Position numbers and translations under genes: made by a program. 64,000 nucleotides of DNA from Phytophthora quininea (lineage: Eukaryota; Oomycota; Peronosporomycetes; Peronosporales; Peronosporaceae): assembly GCA_011947345.1 (NCBI GenBank), contig JAAVTG010000519.1:248001-312000 (forward strand). Reading direction: 5' to 3'. Within the stretch, counting starts at the first letter, position 1. The number at the start of each line of letters is the position of its first letter. The notes under the pieces were generated by a model. It was given only the letters and a program-made list of their open reading frames with translations, searched no databases and was not told the DNA's origin. Shown here one piece after another: positions 19,719 through 31,661 of the stretch.

Positions 19719-21251
19719 CTAGTTGATAACCTGGACAACTTGCTGGAGTTGTCCAGCGCGTTCAGGACGATAGCGCCTGTTCTCGTCCAAGTACTTCTCG
19801 CCCTGCATTTCTCTCAGCCGTGACACTGCCCGCTTGAACGCCACCTTCAAGTCCTTCAAAGCAACCAAATTACCCACATCCAACCCAGCCATTTGCGCCG
19901 GGCCGTAGGCTCCAACAGCAGCGTCCCACGAGCTGGTAGTCGGCACTCCCACCGCAGCATTCTCCTTGTTAACACGCTGCTTCTCTTCCTCTATCGCTGA
20001 CGGACTGTTTTCGCCCTCCGACGCCGCACGAACCAAGTCCTCATCAAACAGGAAGATCCCTCGCGGTTCAGCCGCCTCCGACGAGCTCACAAGACGCGTG
20101 TGGTGCTCGTACAATTCGTCCACAAGTAGAATAAATCTTCGTGCTTGGTCGTGCTGCGCCATCGTCAAAACTGGCACACTATCCAGCATCAACGTGTGGA
20201 AACATTCTGCCAAGGCCTTGTAATCTGCCGCTCCTTTTCGGTATCGCACAACTGCGAAAACGACGCTCGACAGACTCCACTCTGCGCTCGACCTCGAACT
20301 TCGATGGTCCTCCCCATCATGACCGGCACACGCAGCACTTCGTCCCGAATGTCGCCATCACCACTTTCGACACCCTCGTCCAGGGACAGCAGATCTTGAT
20401 ACAGCTCGTCCATCTTTCGCTTGGTCGACTCTGTCAACGGCGACAGGAAAATCTCCTCGCCGCCCACCGGCTCGCATAGCAGTCGGTAGTCCTTGTCCGA
20501 GTCCATGGCCACCACTTTGGTGTGTCTCTCGAGTTGGTCCAGGAACGGCAGGAAATACTCGCGATTGGTGCCGTCCTTGTACAAGTCTTTGGGCGGCGTG
20601 TTGGACGTGGCCACCATCACTACCCCCTGGCGAACATGACGCCGAATAGCTTGCGCATGATAAGCGCGTCGGCCACGTCGGTGACTTGGAACTCGTCGAA
20701 GCACAGCAGGTGGCTCTCGTCTGCAATGGAGTTGGCAACCTGCAGGATCACGTCTCGACTGTCGTCAAGGACAATGTGTCGCTGTCGTCCGTAGAGCTGT
20801 AACTGTTTTGCCTTCTCTTTCGCCAGTCGAGTCTGCACGTCCAACATGAACGCGTTGAAATGGACCCTCCGCTTCTTGTGGACATTTGCTGTCTTAAAAA
20901 GAGGTCCAGCAGCATGGACTTACCCGTACCGACGTCTCCGTGGACGTAAAGTCCTCTTGGAACCATGACCGGTGTTATTTCCTGACCTGTTGGACTTTTG
21001 GAGTCGTCCTCCTGGACCGAATTTAGCGGTTTAAATTCAGGCAACGCATAGCCCTCCAATCGAGCCGCCAACTTGTCCAAAATTCGGTGCGCGATCGCGG
21101 CCTGACGAGCGTCGTACGAGAGCTCCCCGGCAGCGACCAGCGCGTCATAGACACTCGAGGGTTTGGTAGACGCCGTCGACAGACTGCGCAGCCACGAAGG
21201 ACGCTGCAGGCGACGCCGCAGCAAGAGCATCGGTCCTGGATGCTGCCACAA
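19719..21251 (-). CDS. AFG1: AFG1-family mitochondrial ATPase
   Basis: The N-terminus (LLLRRRLQRPSWLRSLSTAS) is an Arg-rich mitochondrial presequence. GLYVHGDVGTGKSMLLDLF is the Walker A region and LLCFDEFQVTDVADA the family's Walker B. TSNTPPKDLYKDG and REYFLPFLDQLE are AFG1 signatures, and a C-terminal FILLVDELYEHHTRLV block is also present. AFG1/LACE1 is an AAA-type ATPase of mitochondrial protein quality control. Three one-base losses break the frame, all in runs: T-run at 20896-20900, G-run opposite 20623-20627, and near 20231-20236. Length (~510 residues) is normal for the family, so the gene is annotated as whole. Confidence 0.87.
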
Positions 21252-22356
21252 TTGTTGCTCGCGACGAAGACGGTATACGTATACTGCGAACGTCGCAACG
21301 AAATATTACCGATGTATTTTACCTCGACTCGTAATATTACCTTGGACCTCAGTGGACCATCTCTCAACAGCTACTTTTATGTAGCCTCTCCTAATGTCCA
21401 GAGGGACAAACGTGGGACCATCCTCTAAAAACAGCTGTGCTGTAAGAGGACTAGAAGACGACATGGCATGGTCCACCGGGACAGTAGCCATCTGGATCTG
21501 TTATGTAGCCATTGATAAATGGATACACTTCTCCGGAGCCACGATTCGGATCTGGCTGCGCGAGGGCGCGAACGCTGGGGCTGAAGTGGGCCGATCGCCG
21601 TGCTGTGGCTACGGGCATCGCTGCGTCGCTGTAGAGGATGGCTCGATCCAGTGCCGGTGATCTGGTGCTGGCCGATGGCTTCGGGGCATTTATCCGACGG
21701 TTCCTGCCGTTTACATCGCGCGGGTTACGGACTTGATCGGCACCACTGATCCAGTGACACTCCCAAGTGCTCCGGGGTGTTACGTGTTTCAGCTCAATGG
21801 CGACATACAACTCCATGGATTGGCAATGTTAATTGAGCGAGGTGTGAGAGCTGATGGCCGACGTCGACGTGGCAGCGATTCCTGCAGTGACAGCGGATGC
21901 GATAGCACTACCGGTAGCGGTACTGACTTCGACATGGATTCCGATAGCGGATCTGAAATATCTGACGGCTCCGAGCTTAGCAGGAATGCAGATCAAGTGG
22001 CGCTCATTGGGTCCGATCCACTGCAAAAGTTCGGGTGCACTACGGTCAAATCGCCAAGCCTCAGGAAGAGGTATGACACTACGATGGGAAGTGGCCCTGT
22101 CGCTAAACTGATGAAGGCCTCCTCCCAGAGGAATATCTTCATTCAAGGCGTCTTGTATGGCATGCGGCCAAATGTCACCCGAAAAGCAGAACATGTATTG
22201 CGTCGCAAATGGGCGAAGTACCGAGTGATCGTCAACGCGGGTCTTAGATCCCACAACGAATTTATGTCGGCTCGGAACCGCAACATTTTCTTGGATGTAA
22301 TGCACCGGGCAGCACAGCGGATTAATCGGCGAGGGGAAATGCAGGAGCTCGAACAC
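21252..22356. other. Unassigned accessory DNA with one biased ORF
   Basis: A plus-strand ORF at 21733-22464 (243 residues) has a Ser/Asp/Gly-rich stretch (SDSCSDSGCDSTTGSG) and a basic helical tail (RRKWAKYRVIVNAG). Its last ~35 codons are antisense to a zinc-finger fragment of the ZNFX1-like relic, so at least that part is not real. A minus-strand frame at 21,306-21,816 reads like a transposon-derived fragment. No named family is recognised on either strand. Confidence 0.3.
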
Positions 22357-24720
22357 TTGGCAGCATTGTCACCACAGAACACATTTTGTAAATGTCCACA
22401 CTGTGGCATCACTTTCTCGACTGTGGTTCTGCACTTGACGCTCTCTGGTTTCTTGGCCTCGTAACACTTGGCGTTGCTATACTCGTGGCCGCACGGGAGA
22501 ATAATCGTGTCCACTTTCACTTGACATCGTCCGCATGGATCACCACAAACCTTGGGGCAGACATGTCCACAACCGTCATGGAGCCTTCCACACGGACTAT
22601 TGCAGTAAATGGTGGCATGCGATGGTTGATCGAAGTGGCATTTCTTTGGGCATGCGTGGCCACACTCGGGCAGACTCACATGACAAGGCTGTTGGCAACC
22701 TCCGTCGGGTGCCAGTAGGTGCTCTGGGATGCCCCCGCAGGACGGAACTCAAGTCGAAGAAAACTCGGGAGCCTGGCAGTAAATAGACACTTCCATCTCC
22801 AATTCCCCTGCTGCTGGTTGTGCCTCCGGTGCCAAATATTTCAAGAACGGCAGTGCCGCTGGACGGAGTGACTGGAGCGCCTGCAGTACTGGCTCATTCG
22901 AAAAAAAAGCGTTGTTGAACTCCAGCAGGAACAGAGATGAACGCGTAAAGCCCACCCATTCTTCGATAGCAGCTATGTCCCGACTATTGTAGGGCCGCAG
23001 CGATATCCTGGACGAATTCTTGGCAGCTAAAGCGTCAACATCACGGTCAGCAATTTGGCAAAACACCACCTGCATGGCTCCATTCCTAAAGTTTACGAGC
23101 TTCGGCGAACACATCATCATCGTATTCATCGTATTCGTCTCGTTGCTCCATATCACCACTATTGCCGTGATATTTGCTGTCGTCATTACTGCCTTGCCCG
23201 TTTGCTTGGACCATCCTTGGTGGATACGTGTTGTTGAACCTCACCTCGACACAAAGTCCATTTCGTTTTTGGCATTCGGCTCGGTACCGAGGAAACTCAT
23301 CCCAACGTTCTACTTCTCGAACGGTGTGTTCAACCGACAACGCAATCTTGTGAACAGGATACACGCTGTAGTCTACATCGGACTTTCGGCATCGATCGCC
23401 TGATGCCTTCCCGAAGGTCTCATTGTAGCCTCGCTTGAAATCTTTCAGACTTAAACGAATCGTACCGCACAAGTCGTCGCGAAAGAGGCGAAAGTGTGTA
23501 TCTACCCAACGTTCCGTTCCTGGAGACAGCCAGTGAGCCTTTGCATGGAAAGGAAAGTTACCAGGCAGCAGAGGTGGTTCGCGACTCAGACATTCCCATA
23601 TCGCTGGCAGGATTTGAATATCGGTGATATCCTCATGATCGTTATCATGGCGACGACCAATTCTTCCATCAGCCAACACAGCTCGCTCAGGAATGCCAAC
23701 TTCCTCGAAATCCCAAGCCACCGGATCGTTCGCTCCCACTTGCTTCTCCGCATCAGTCCTATCTTTCAGAGTAGCAGCTTTTTCGATACTCCGCTCACTG
23801 CGACGCACCATATTGTGCAACCTCATCACTTCTTCCCTCATCAACTGGAAGCACATTGTGGAATCGAGTGAGCTGTCACTAGCTGTCGTCTCGTGTTCTA
23901 CCCACTTGGCAAGTGATGCATCAACGCCATTCACAGCCTCGCGAAAAGAGTCCTCGAATGTGACATCTTGAAACTTGTTCGCCAACAAGAACAACAAGCG
24001 GATGAATGGGAGACACACTTGCGTGAAGCTCAACGGAGCGTACTTTCGACCTAAAGAATCTCTCAAGAAGCTTTCGTGAGATAAATCCAGGTCTTCGACA
24101 CTGCGTCGTTCAGCCACCTGGTCCAAGCAAGCCACGTACTTCTCGCACAGCTTGCCATGGGCAGTGCGTGCGGAGGCGTACACGTGATTTGTTTCGGTCA
24201 AATGTCGGCTGATCATCTCCATCCGTCGCATCGTAAGCATCGTCACCAATGGCACGAGCACTCGCTGGAACGACATGACATCGCGTTGTCTACCAGCGTC
24301 AAGTGAATATTCGAGATCAATAATTTCTTCAAGAACTGTAAGCCTGCGTCCACGGATTTCTCCCAGCTCTTTAACAAACTCGAAAGCTGTGTCATCCTTA
24401 GTCAGCGCGTATAGTCCGCTGTTAACGAAGTTCTGCGCTTGGGTTTGCGTTTGGCTTGTGAGAAGGCGAAGCTGGCTACTTGCTAGCTGTGAGCTGGGCC
24501 AAACGCATACGCATGCGTCAGAATGGCCCCCAGAAAGCATGCCCGACTTAAGTTTTTCTGTCAGCTGGCGTCGAAGTCTTTCCAATGAAAACGGTGACAT
24601 GATGTTCTCGTTGGGAAGGTTTTCGTGTCCAAAGAGCGCCGTGCTCCTGTGAGAGAATCTGCACGAAGAACCATACCGGCAACGGCCTCGCTGGAAATGG
24701 TGACATACTCTCTGGGTCAT
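22357..24720 (-). pseudogene. ZNFX1-like gene, copy A, helicase core missing
   Basis: From the ATG at 24720 a CCCH finger (CHHFQRGRCRYGSSCRFSH) opens a 544-residue frame to 23086. It holds a ZNFX1-type N-terminal region (AKAHWLSPGTERWVDTHFRLF, IRLSLKDFKRGY). A one-base shift near 23,100 continues as NFRNGAMQVVF to PFLKYLAPEAQ, ending at 22,749. The next recognisable sequence (22,357-22,770) is the NF-X1-type finger array (CGHACPKKCHF, CGHVCPKVCGDPCGRC, LPCGHEYSNAKC). The SF1 helicase core expected between these parts is absent. ZNFX1-type proteins act in small-RNA inheritance or antiviral sensing elsewhere; this copy is probably non-functional or N-terminal only. Confidence 0.7.
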
Positions 24721-24819
24721 GGTTTGCTACCAGAGACGCAAATCTTGGATTGACAAATGCCGTTGGCAACTAGAAATGAGACCCGGCGTCAGAGGTTGAG
24801 ACGAGTGACGGCAATTAAG

Positions 24820-26660
24820 CTATTTCCCATCAAATACCACAGAATTTGAGCACCGTAGTAGCGGCAGCGGCAGGGAATACTGTGGTAAAGCTACGGAAAT
24901 TATCGCCATGGAAATGCCACTTGCCTCACAAAATGTCCATCTGCATGTCTCGTTGTCTTCCACGGAAATGTGGTTGTTCCCACCGACAGCCGCCCCGCAC
25001 TCTGGACACTGCATGGCCATTTGTACTCGATTAGCTCTTCACTTGATAGAGTACTCACTGCTTGCTTCAATATGGTGGACAGTTGGTCACGGAGAGCAGT
25101 GACTTCTTTCTCGTGCAGCGAGCGGAACGATGGAGGGACCTTTTCCAGGTCGTTTAGAAGTTCGTCGGCCTCGGAGGTGCAGACCTCGGCAGCTTGTCGA
25201 CGTTCTTGATCCTCTTCTTCTGTCTACCGATTTTTGAACGCGTTGGTCGCGTGTGTCAACAAGATCTGGACCAAAACCAGTTCAGCCTAAGCATCCGCGT
25301 GGAGAAGGCCCCGACTTCGAATTCCTTTGCAGCTCGACGAGCTTGTTGCTCTGCCATGTCCAGTCGGGTGGTTCCTCCACCTAGCATCAAAAGTTGCGCC
25401 GAAAGAAGCAACGCATAGCCAGCGTACGGGAATGTTGAGTTGGGCATGGGGAGATCGTTCGTGTGAATATCCACATCACCACCACCTATACCCCGTTTCG
25501 CCCTCTTCAGCAACGACAAGCACGCTTCGTAGGCTTTTTGGCATGGCGGTCGCTTCACCATATCGCCGATAGCTCAAATTTCTCTCTCCCCCCTTCCTCG
25601 CAGCGACCAATCTCGTGTCAGGCTACCAACTTCGACTGCATCATCCACACAGTGCTGCAATCCAATGAGCTGGCGGTGTGCATGAAAGTTAATTTCTTCT
25701 CGGCCGCATCAATTGCAGCTCGCTTGGTTACGCGGCCGTATCTACGGAGACCTCGAATTCGGTTCTAACAATTGTAGCGCACCCAGCGATTTGCCATTTC
25801 TGTCGTTTTATTTGGTCATGCTCAGCGTGCTATCAAGCGTCTCGACGGTACACCCTCCTACGACACGGGAGAACAAATACCGGATCATCGTACGGGTCAA
25901 TCTCGCCGTACGTCCTGAAGAGCACAACATCCACAATCTTGTCCTTGGCATTTGTATCGCCACGAACATGGCAGAACTTCCGCGATGGACAGTCTTCTCT
26001 ACAAACACTCAGAGCACAGAGAACTGGTGTCCGTATGCGTTAAAAAGACCTTGTTGAATTCCACCAGAAAAAGGGGTCGCTTTTTCCGCCATCGCTCAAG
26101 AACTGCGAAGTCTCAAGTCTCAAAAGGTTGCGCAGTCACTCCGACAACATCGTTCTTTACCAGAAGATCAAGATCATGCTCGATCTGAAAGCCTTCTTCA
26201 CCAATCGTTGCCACTGCCATCATGTCGTTAAACTGCAGTCTATTCGTCCAAACTTCTTGTAGTACTACTTTGGTACGATCCATTGCGCTCTGTCCAACCA
26301 TGCCGGGCTGACAAGTCGATCGGGAGCTAATGTCGAAACAGAGGCCAAATCGTATTGAGTACGGACCACGATGAACGCCTTCAAACGTGTGTTTGAGCGG
26401 CATTCTCAAATTAAACGGTAGCTGACATCCGACGACTTTACTTGCCCACCGGCGAATTGCCCGACATTACTTTGAAGCCGTCGTTCAAGATCCTGCAAGC
26501 TCAAGCGAATTGAACGGTATAAATCTGCTTGAAAGAGGCGAAAGTGAGTATCGACCCAACGTAGCAATAGTTGAGTTGAGGCAGATTGACCGAACGAATT
26601 GCTTCGGAGAACTCGCAGCGATTGCAACCGGCGCCCGAAGGAACAGTAAACGATTCCTCC
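24820..26660 (-). pseudogene. ZNFX1-like gene, copy B, heavily deleted
   Basis: Fragments in family order on the minus strand. RWVDTHFRLFQADLYRSIRLSL near 26,540 matches copy A's N-terminal block. HRGPYSIRFGLCFDISSRS lies near 26,350. DKIVDVVLFRTYGEIDPYDDP lies near 25,900, typical of the region after the NF-X1 fingers. A helical YEACLSLLKRAKRG segment (25,540) follows, and a C-terminal RZ-type finger AMQCPECGAAVGGNNH at 25,015. Frames shift, stops occur, and the helicase and most fingers are gone. It ends about 100 nt before copy A starts, so A and B are a tandem pair. Confidence 0.65.
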
Positions 26661-26976
26661 GTGCCTGCCCCGAAGAACTTTTCACCGTCACCTCCAACCG
26701 CAATGCTGTAGTACTTGGTCAGCAGATGTCCCTGGGCGACAAGGTTCGACTGCCTCCCTCGCCGGAAATCGTCTTGAGCTCTCGTCACTACTGACACCTC
26801 TGCTGGGGAGCGTCATCCGCAGACTATACTCCTTGAAGTCTAAATGATTTCTTGGCACAATGTCAGCCACTTTACCCTCGTGGCTACGCTGTTGGAGCAG
26901 CGGTGGAAGCTCTTCTCCTGGTTGATCTTGTGCTGATGGCTCTTCGTTATCCGCCCCGTCCACTATTCGGAATCCA

Positions 26977-28479
26977 ATGGTGGACGAGGCTCCACCGTCG
27001 CCTGCCCCGCTCAGCAAGAAGCAGCAGCGCAAGCAGGACAAGGCCAAGTGGTTGGCAGCACGGAAAGCCCAGCAGGCTGCGGATGGGGTGTCGCCGTCCA
27101 AGAGGAAGCGCAGGAACCAGCGCCAGTCGAGACTCGCGGCAGCGGACGCGTCCGCTCGTCCGTCCCCCACCGTCCACTATGGGAAGTGTACGTTGTCCAC
27201 CTGCGCCAACCAAGCAACGGCAGGCTGCGTGATCCGCAGCATCGAGCCGTACGTTCACCGCTTTGCGCTGTTTGCCAAAGGCCGATGGAGCGGCAGATCA
27301 CTGCGCGAGCTGTTTGCGGCGGAATTCCCGACGCTCTCGACCGAGTACTGCAGGCAGGCTGTGCAGTTGGGACTCGTCCGACTTAATGGACAACCAGCGG
27401 ATTTGGATACTGTAGTCAATGCTGGAGACTTCTTAGAGCACGTCAAGCACCGACATGAGCCCAGTGTGCATCTACCAGCGGTGGGCCAGTCAGATTTAAC
27501 AAACCTGTCGACTGAGTGGATTTGCTTCGAGGCGGCGGAGGTGGTGGTGGTGGACAAACCCTCGGGACTGCCAGTGCACCCGACAGGCAGCTACCAGTTC
27601 AACGCACTCACGACAATACTCAAGGCTGATAGGAAGCTGGAGCTGTTTCCGGTGCATCGTCTGGATCGACTCACATCCGGGCTGTTGATACTGGCCAAGT
27701 CTGCGGACAAAGCTCGCAGTCTGACGGCAGAGCTCACAGCGACGTCTACGGACGGAAGCTGTGATAGATCGGTGCAAAAGTTTTACGTGGCCAGAGTGCA
27801 GGGCGAGTTTCCTACAGATGAGGAAGGGCTTGCAGACGTCCAAGGACTAAGTTCAGGGCTGGTGAAAATTGAGAGCGCTCACGACGGATTCTGGCGCGTG
27901 ACGGCTCCAATTGGAATGGTTTCTCCTAGGCAGGGGCATCTTCGCGGAGTGACCGACTCACCCGATTCAAAAGCCTGCATCACGTTAGTGCGTCGACGAG
28001 GGGAAGCTGTAGGTGGCGAAAGTATTGTCGAGTGCTTGCTGGTCACGGGACGCACACACCAGATCCGCGTCCACCTGCAGCACCTCGGGTTCCCGATCGT
28101 AAACGACCCCATGTATGGACCAAAGAAGATCAGAAAAACAATGACTAGGGAAACTGAGAGCAAGGTCGAAGAACGTCCGGCTGATTCAATCCCAGCCGAC
28201 GGAAGCGAGGAGGAAGTCGATGAGGATGAAGAAAAGCGGTGTATTCGAGTTTGTGAGGCCTGTACAGCTGCGAAGGAGAATCGACCAGTGGACTGCGAGG
28301 AAGACACGGTGCTGTGGCTCCATTCGTATCGATATCAATCGCCGAGTTGGTCGTTTGCCGTGCCGCTCCCAAGCTGGGCAAACTTATCGGGTCAACCAAC
28401 TGGCGATGAAAAGCAACAAGTCGCTCATGCTGTGGACTCGATGACAGAACATGCGATTGTGGAGGGGTCTGAGCTGTAA
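26977..28479 (+). CDS. RluA-family pseudouridine synthase (PUS9/RPUSD2-like)
   Basis: Intact 500-residue ORF. A basic head (KKQQRKQDKAKWL) precedes an S4-like part (STEYCRQAVQLGLVRLNGQ). The catalytic core has VVVDKPSGLPVHPTG and HRLDRLTSGLLILAKS, where the Asp of HRLD is the catalytic residue. [23 protein letters not shown] completes the RluA signature. An acidic insert ([12 protein letters not shown]) interrupts the C-terminal part before [13 protein letters not shown]. It should convert uridine to pseudouridine in tRNA or other RNA; substrate unknown. It is the intact parent-like copy of the pseudogene at 12240-13264, and converges with the SKN1-like gene ending at 28772. Confidence 0.92.
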   Translation: MVDEAPPSPAPLSKKQQRKQDKAKWLAARKAQQAADGVSPSKRKRRNQRQSRLAAADASARPSPTVHYGKCTLSTCANQATAGCVIRSIEPYVHRFALFAKGRWSGRSLRELFAAEFPTLSTEYCRQAVQLGLVRLNGQPADLDTVVNAGDFLEHVKHRHEPSVHLPAVGQSDLTNLSTEWICFEAAEVVVVDKPSGLPVHPTGSYQFNALTTILKADRKLELFPVHRLDRLTSGLLILAKSADKARSLTAELTATSTDGSCDRSVQKFYVARVQGEFPTDEEGLADVQGLSSGLVKIESAHDGFWRVTAPIGMVSPRQGHLRGVTDSPDSKACITLVRRRGEAVGGESIVECLLVTGRTHQIRVHLQHLGFPIVNDPMYGPKKIRKTMTRETESKVEERPADSIPADGSEEEVDEDEEKRCIRVCEACTAAKENRPVDCEEDTVLWLHSYRYQSPSWSFAVPLPSWANLSGQPTGDEKQQVAHAVDSMTEHAIVEGSEL

Positions 28480-28771
28480 GAATTCAACAGTAAAGCGACC
28501 AAGTGAAGACGACGATTGTGATGTTCGAGGATACGATGGCGTTGCGATTTCATTTCTTTCGGCTTCCTCGGATATTGTTTTTCGCCAGTGCGTGGGGGCT
28601 GTATTTGTGCAAGACCAACGTGTAAGACGCGACGAGCTTTCAGTTGTAAAACTTGTATTACAACAAGTGCAGCGATGAGTTAATGTTAAGCTGGCGCAGT
28701 GGCCGAATTTGCGCGAGCTTGCCGCACACAGAGGAAGTTTTTGGTTGCGATGAGATGTATTTGGTTTTCTA

Positions 28772-30951
28772 TCAAACAAAGTTGGTGCTGTAGTTGTCTT
28801 TGATGACTAACTCGCTCATGGGCCCCGACGCGTCTTTGGTGTTGCTTCTCGGCTTCATGGCTAACTGTTTCACCAATTGAGCGCTTTCACGCCTACCCAC
28901 TGCGACAGAATGGGTGAGAGTTATGGCCGTTGCTAGCACGGTCACCCCGCAGCAATGACGGAGCCATACATCGGAGGACCGTACACGTCTGAGGAATCGT
29001 CGTCGGAGCCTGAACCGGAGCTTGAAGATGTTTCAGTGCACCGCGGGCCGGTCCATGATTTCGACGCGCATTCGCACCGACCATCCGTGCACGTGCCCGT
29101 GACGGTGCCCGTGGTGGAAATGGTGCAGTCCGCGTTCGAGTCGCAGAACGCCATGCCAGACACGGCCGTGTCCGGGTTGTCGTCGTCCACGTAGTCGTCG
29201 CTGTTGTCCTTGATCCACTGCTTGGTCGGGTGCGTGTCCGGGTCGCACCCGATGGCCATGTCGGTGTCGTCGGACGTGTCCTGGTACACGCGGACGTAGT
29301 CGATCTTGAGGTACATGGGGAACGAGTCGCAGATGGCGTTGTCCATGGAGCTGGAGCCGTCTCCGTAGCAGTCGCCCGACCCGGCGTTCGGCGGGGACGA
29401 CCCCACGAGCTCGACAGCGCCACGTTGAAGATGATGTACATGGGCTCCTCGATCATGATCTTCTTCGGGTTCATCTGCGCCGTGTCCTGCGGCGGGTTCG
29501 TGAGCACGTCGGCCGTGACCTCGAACATCGGCTGGCCCTCGACCTCCCAGCGGATGTAGCCTTCGTCGCCCATGACCCACTCGACCGAGTACGTGACCCA
29601 GTCCAGGTAGGCGGCCATGTGGACCTCCCAGTTCGCAGAGATGGCGTCCATTTGGTACGCGAACTCCGAGTCGGCGCTGGTCGAGCCGCTGGACGCGGTG
29701 CAGTCGGAGTCGGTGTTGCCGGCGCTGCACAAGAAGGCGCCGTCGTACTGGTTCATCTTGGGAAGCACGTCCCGTTGGCGTTGATCCCCCAGTGCACGCC
29801 CGTGTTCATGTAGCCGAGGTCTGCGTTGGCGTCGTACGAACCAGGACACAAGTCCATCGTGCAGGCGTTGTCCGTGATACCCTTCGTTACCGACGCGTTG
29901 ATGGTCGCGAACGTCTGGATGTCGTCGTCTTCGACGTCGCACAGGTTGTTGGCGCCGTACCGAAGACCCTGGTACCAGGACTTGTGGCCTCGCAGGTTGT
30001 GATAGTACGCCGTGGGGACGTCCGGCTGGTTGGCTCCTTCCGTGGTGCAGTCGTAGCTGTAGTAGCAGTACTCGGACGCGTTGTCGGCGATGCGACGGAA
30101 GTCGTCGGGCATGCCCGGACCCACCTGCAGCGACGTCGAGATAGCGGTGCCGCCGCCTTCGAGGATGTCGATCTCGGGGCCCCGCGGCCCTGGTTGGCGT
30201 TCAAACCGTGTCCCGGCGTGTCGTTGCAGGCGCTGATGCGCTGGTTCTGCGACGAGAAGATGGTCTCGTTGCACTCGTTGTACGTGAACGGCCACATTCG
30301 ACTCGTGGACGCGCTGAAGATGGCCCGACCCAGGTTCCCCATGAGCCAGATGCCGGGCCACGTCGGGTAGTAGTCGATGTTGGCGGCGCGCACGGTTGTC
30401 GACCCAGTCTCCACGTCGGGGTTGCCAGACGCGTTGGTGACGGCTCCAGGCAGCTGAGCGCGAACCTCGATCATGCCGCCCTGGAAGCAAAACTTGTTCC
30501 ACGACTGCACCATCCCCGACCGGTAGTAAAAGTACACTTGCTCGTATCCTGGCGGCGAGATGTAGTTGTTCCAGACCGTCTCCGAGATCGTCTCGTCCGT
30601 CGTGTTGATGAAGAAGTAGCAGTTGTCGTCGTCGTCGCACTTGGTGCCGGTCATGTTGACCGAGTACACTTCGAGAGCCGAGTTGACGCCGTCCGCCTTC
30701 TCCAGTGCCGTCCAGAGATGGTCGTCGCCAGCTTCGAAGCTGCGTCCTTCTGTGTTGAACTCGTCGCTCATAGTGAGCGTCCAAGTATCTCCTCGAGATG
30801 TGGTGTACGTCTGCGCGCTATCGGGTGTGGAGGGATCGACCCACGGCAGGATGCCCGACTTGGTCGAGTAGGACGAATTCGACCCCGACACTGTCGACGA
30901 AAGCAGTGCCAGGACGATGGAGATGGCTGCTGTGCCTGTCCGGCGTAACAT
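28772..30951 (-). CDS. SKN1/KRE6-like beta-glucan synthesis protein, copy 1 (GH16-type)
   Basis: About 725 residues. Signal peptide [17 protein letters not shown], then a GH16/SKN1 domain ([56 protein letters not shown] with the E-x-D-x-x-E catalytic layout, [15 protein letters not shown]). An EGF-like Cys segment ([10 protein letters not shown]...[10 protein letters not shown]), one TM helix and a cytosolic tail ending STNFV follow. SKN1/KRE6 proteins act in beta-1,6-glucan assembly in fungi. Four one-base losses break the frame, at 30174-30181, 29760-29762, 29401-29404 and 28945-28948. Inverted near-twin of 37447-39625. Confidence 0.83.
29032..30886 (-). repeat. Inverted repeat arm 1 (core of SKN1-like copy 1)
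   Basis: About 1,855 bp almost identical, in opposite orientation, to 37515-39368. Differences seen are a few substitutions (for example K/E in TGTxCDD) and homopolymer lengths. The identity starts at GGGGTCGAATTCG just after the signal peptide and ends after the EGF-like segment. Confidence 0.85.
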
Positions 30952-31007
30952 CTCCAACCCTGTTCGTACTCGGTCTCCACTCGAGTCGTATTCGATACTC
31001 CTGGATC

Positions 31008-31022
31008 GAATTGTGAAGTGGC
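31008..31022 (-). promoter_or_regulatory. Oomycete initiator-like element of SKN1-like copy 1
   Basis: On the minus strand GCCACTTCACAATTC resembles the oomycete Inr consensus and lies 57 nt before the ATG at 30951. Confidence 0.4.
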
Positions 31023-31661
31023 CAGGAACAACGCCAAGCACGAGCTCATAATCGCCTCACACCACTTGATGGCCTTCCTTTGGGCTCCTTCATTCAGTGC
31101 TGCGTCGATCCCAACGCATCCGTCGACAGCGCGAGTGGTGCTTGTCGTGCTGAGTTATCCAGACTTGACAGCACTGGAGTTGGTAGTGCAGACCAGCAAG
31201 ACAGCCATATTCAAAAACAGCTCAAGTCTGCGCTACAAGGCAACGTAGATCGAGGCGAGATGGGGGTGTTCCTGTCGTTGCTTTGTAGTTTAGATAGCTG
31301 AAGCATTTTTGATGGTCGCAGCCGCGGCTACAAAATGGACGAACACACTCGTTTGCGCTGTCTGCGTTGATGTTGTGCTTGAGCCTGGCAGTACCAACGT
31401 CTTAATATCGATGGTGTTCCTCCATCATAAAAGACTACAGACACCAACGAACAAGAAGGCGAACTGGATGATCCGGGATTTCGGCTATCTAAGCAGCGGT
31501 CATAATGGGCAACACGCAGTCACGTGTGTTGGCATGGAAGACTCGCGCAGAAGCAAGCAGCTACGTGTAGAACACGAGTACCCGTCATTTGCTGTACGCA
31601 AATCCTTGTTCGTGCATACTAAAATATGTGCGTACACATTCTATTGGGTTTATTCTGCAAA
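31023..31661. other. Intergenic; one small ORF with myristoylation-like start
   Basis: The plus ORF at 31080-31301 starts MGSFIQCC, a Gly-2/Cys pattern typical of N-myristoylated and palmitoylated proteins, and contains QDSHIQKQLKSALQ, reminiscent of the G-alpha N-terminal helix. It stops after 73 residues and I find no matching downstream exon. A second short MGNTQSR frame begins near 31,505. Neither is firmly supported as a gene. Confidence 0.25.

Noticed and set aside
29792..30948. Val/Arg-rich ORFs antisense to SKN1-like copy 1 (and twins at 37,501-38,609)
   Set aside because: Appear identically in both copies only because the DNA is duplicated; the sense frames carry all GH16 motifs.
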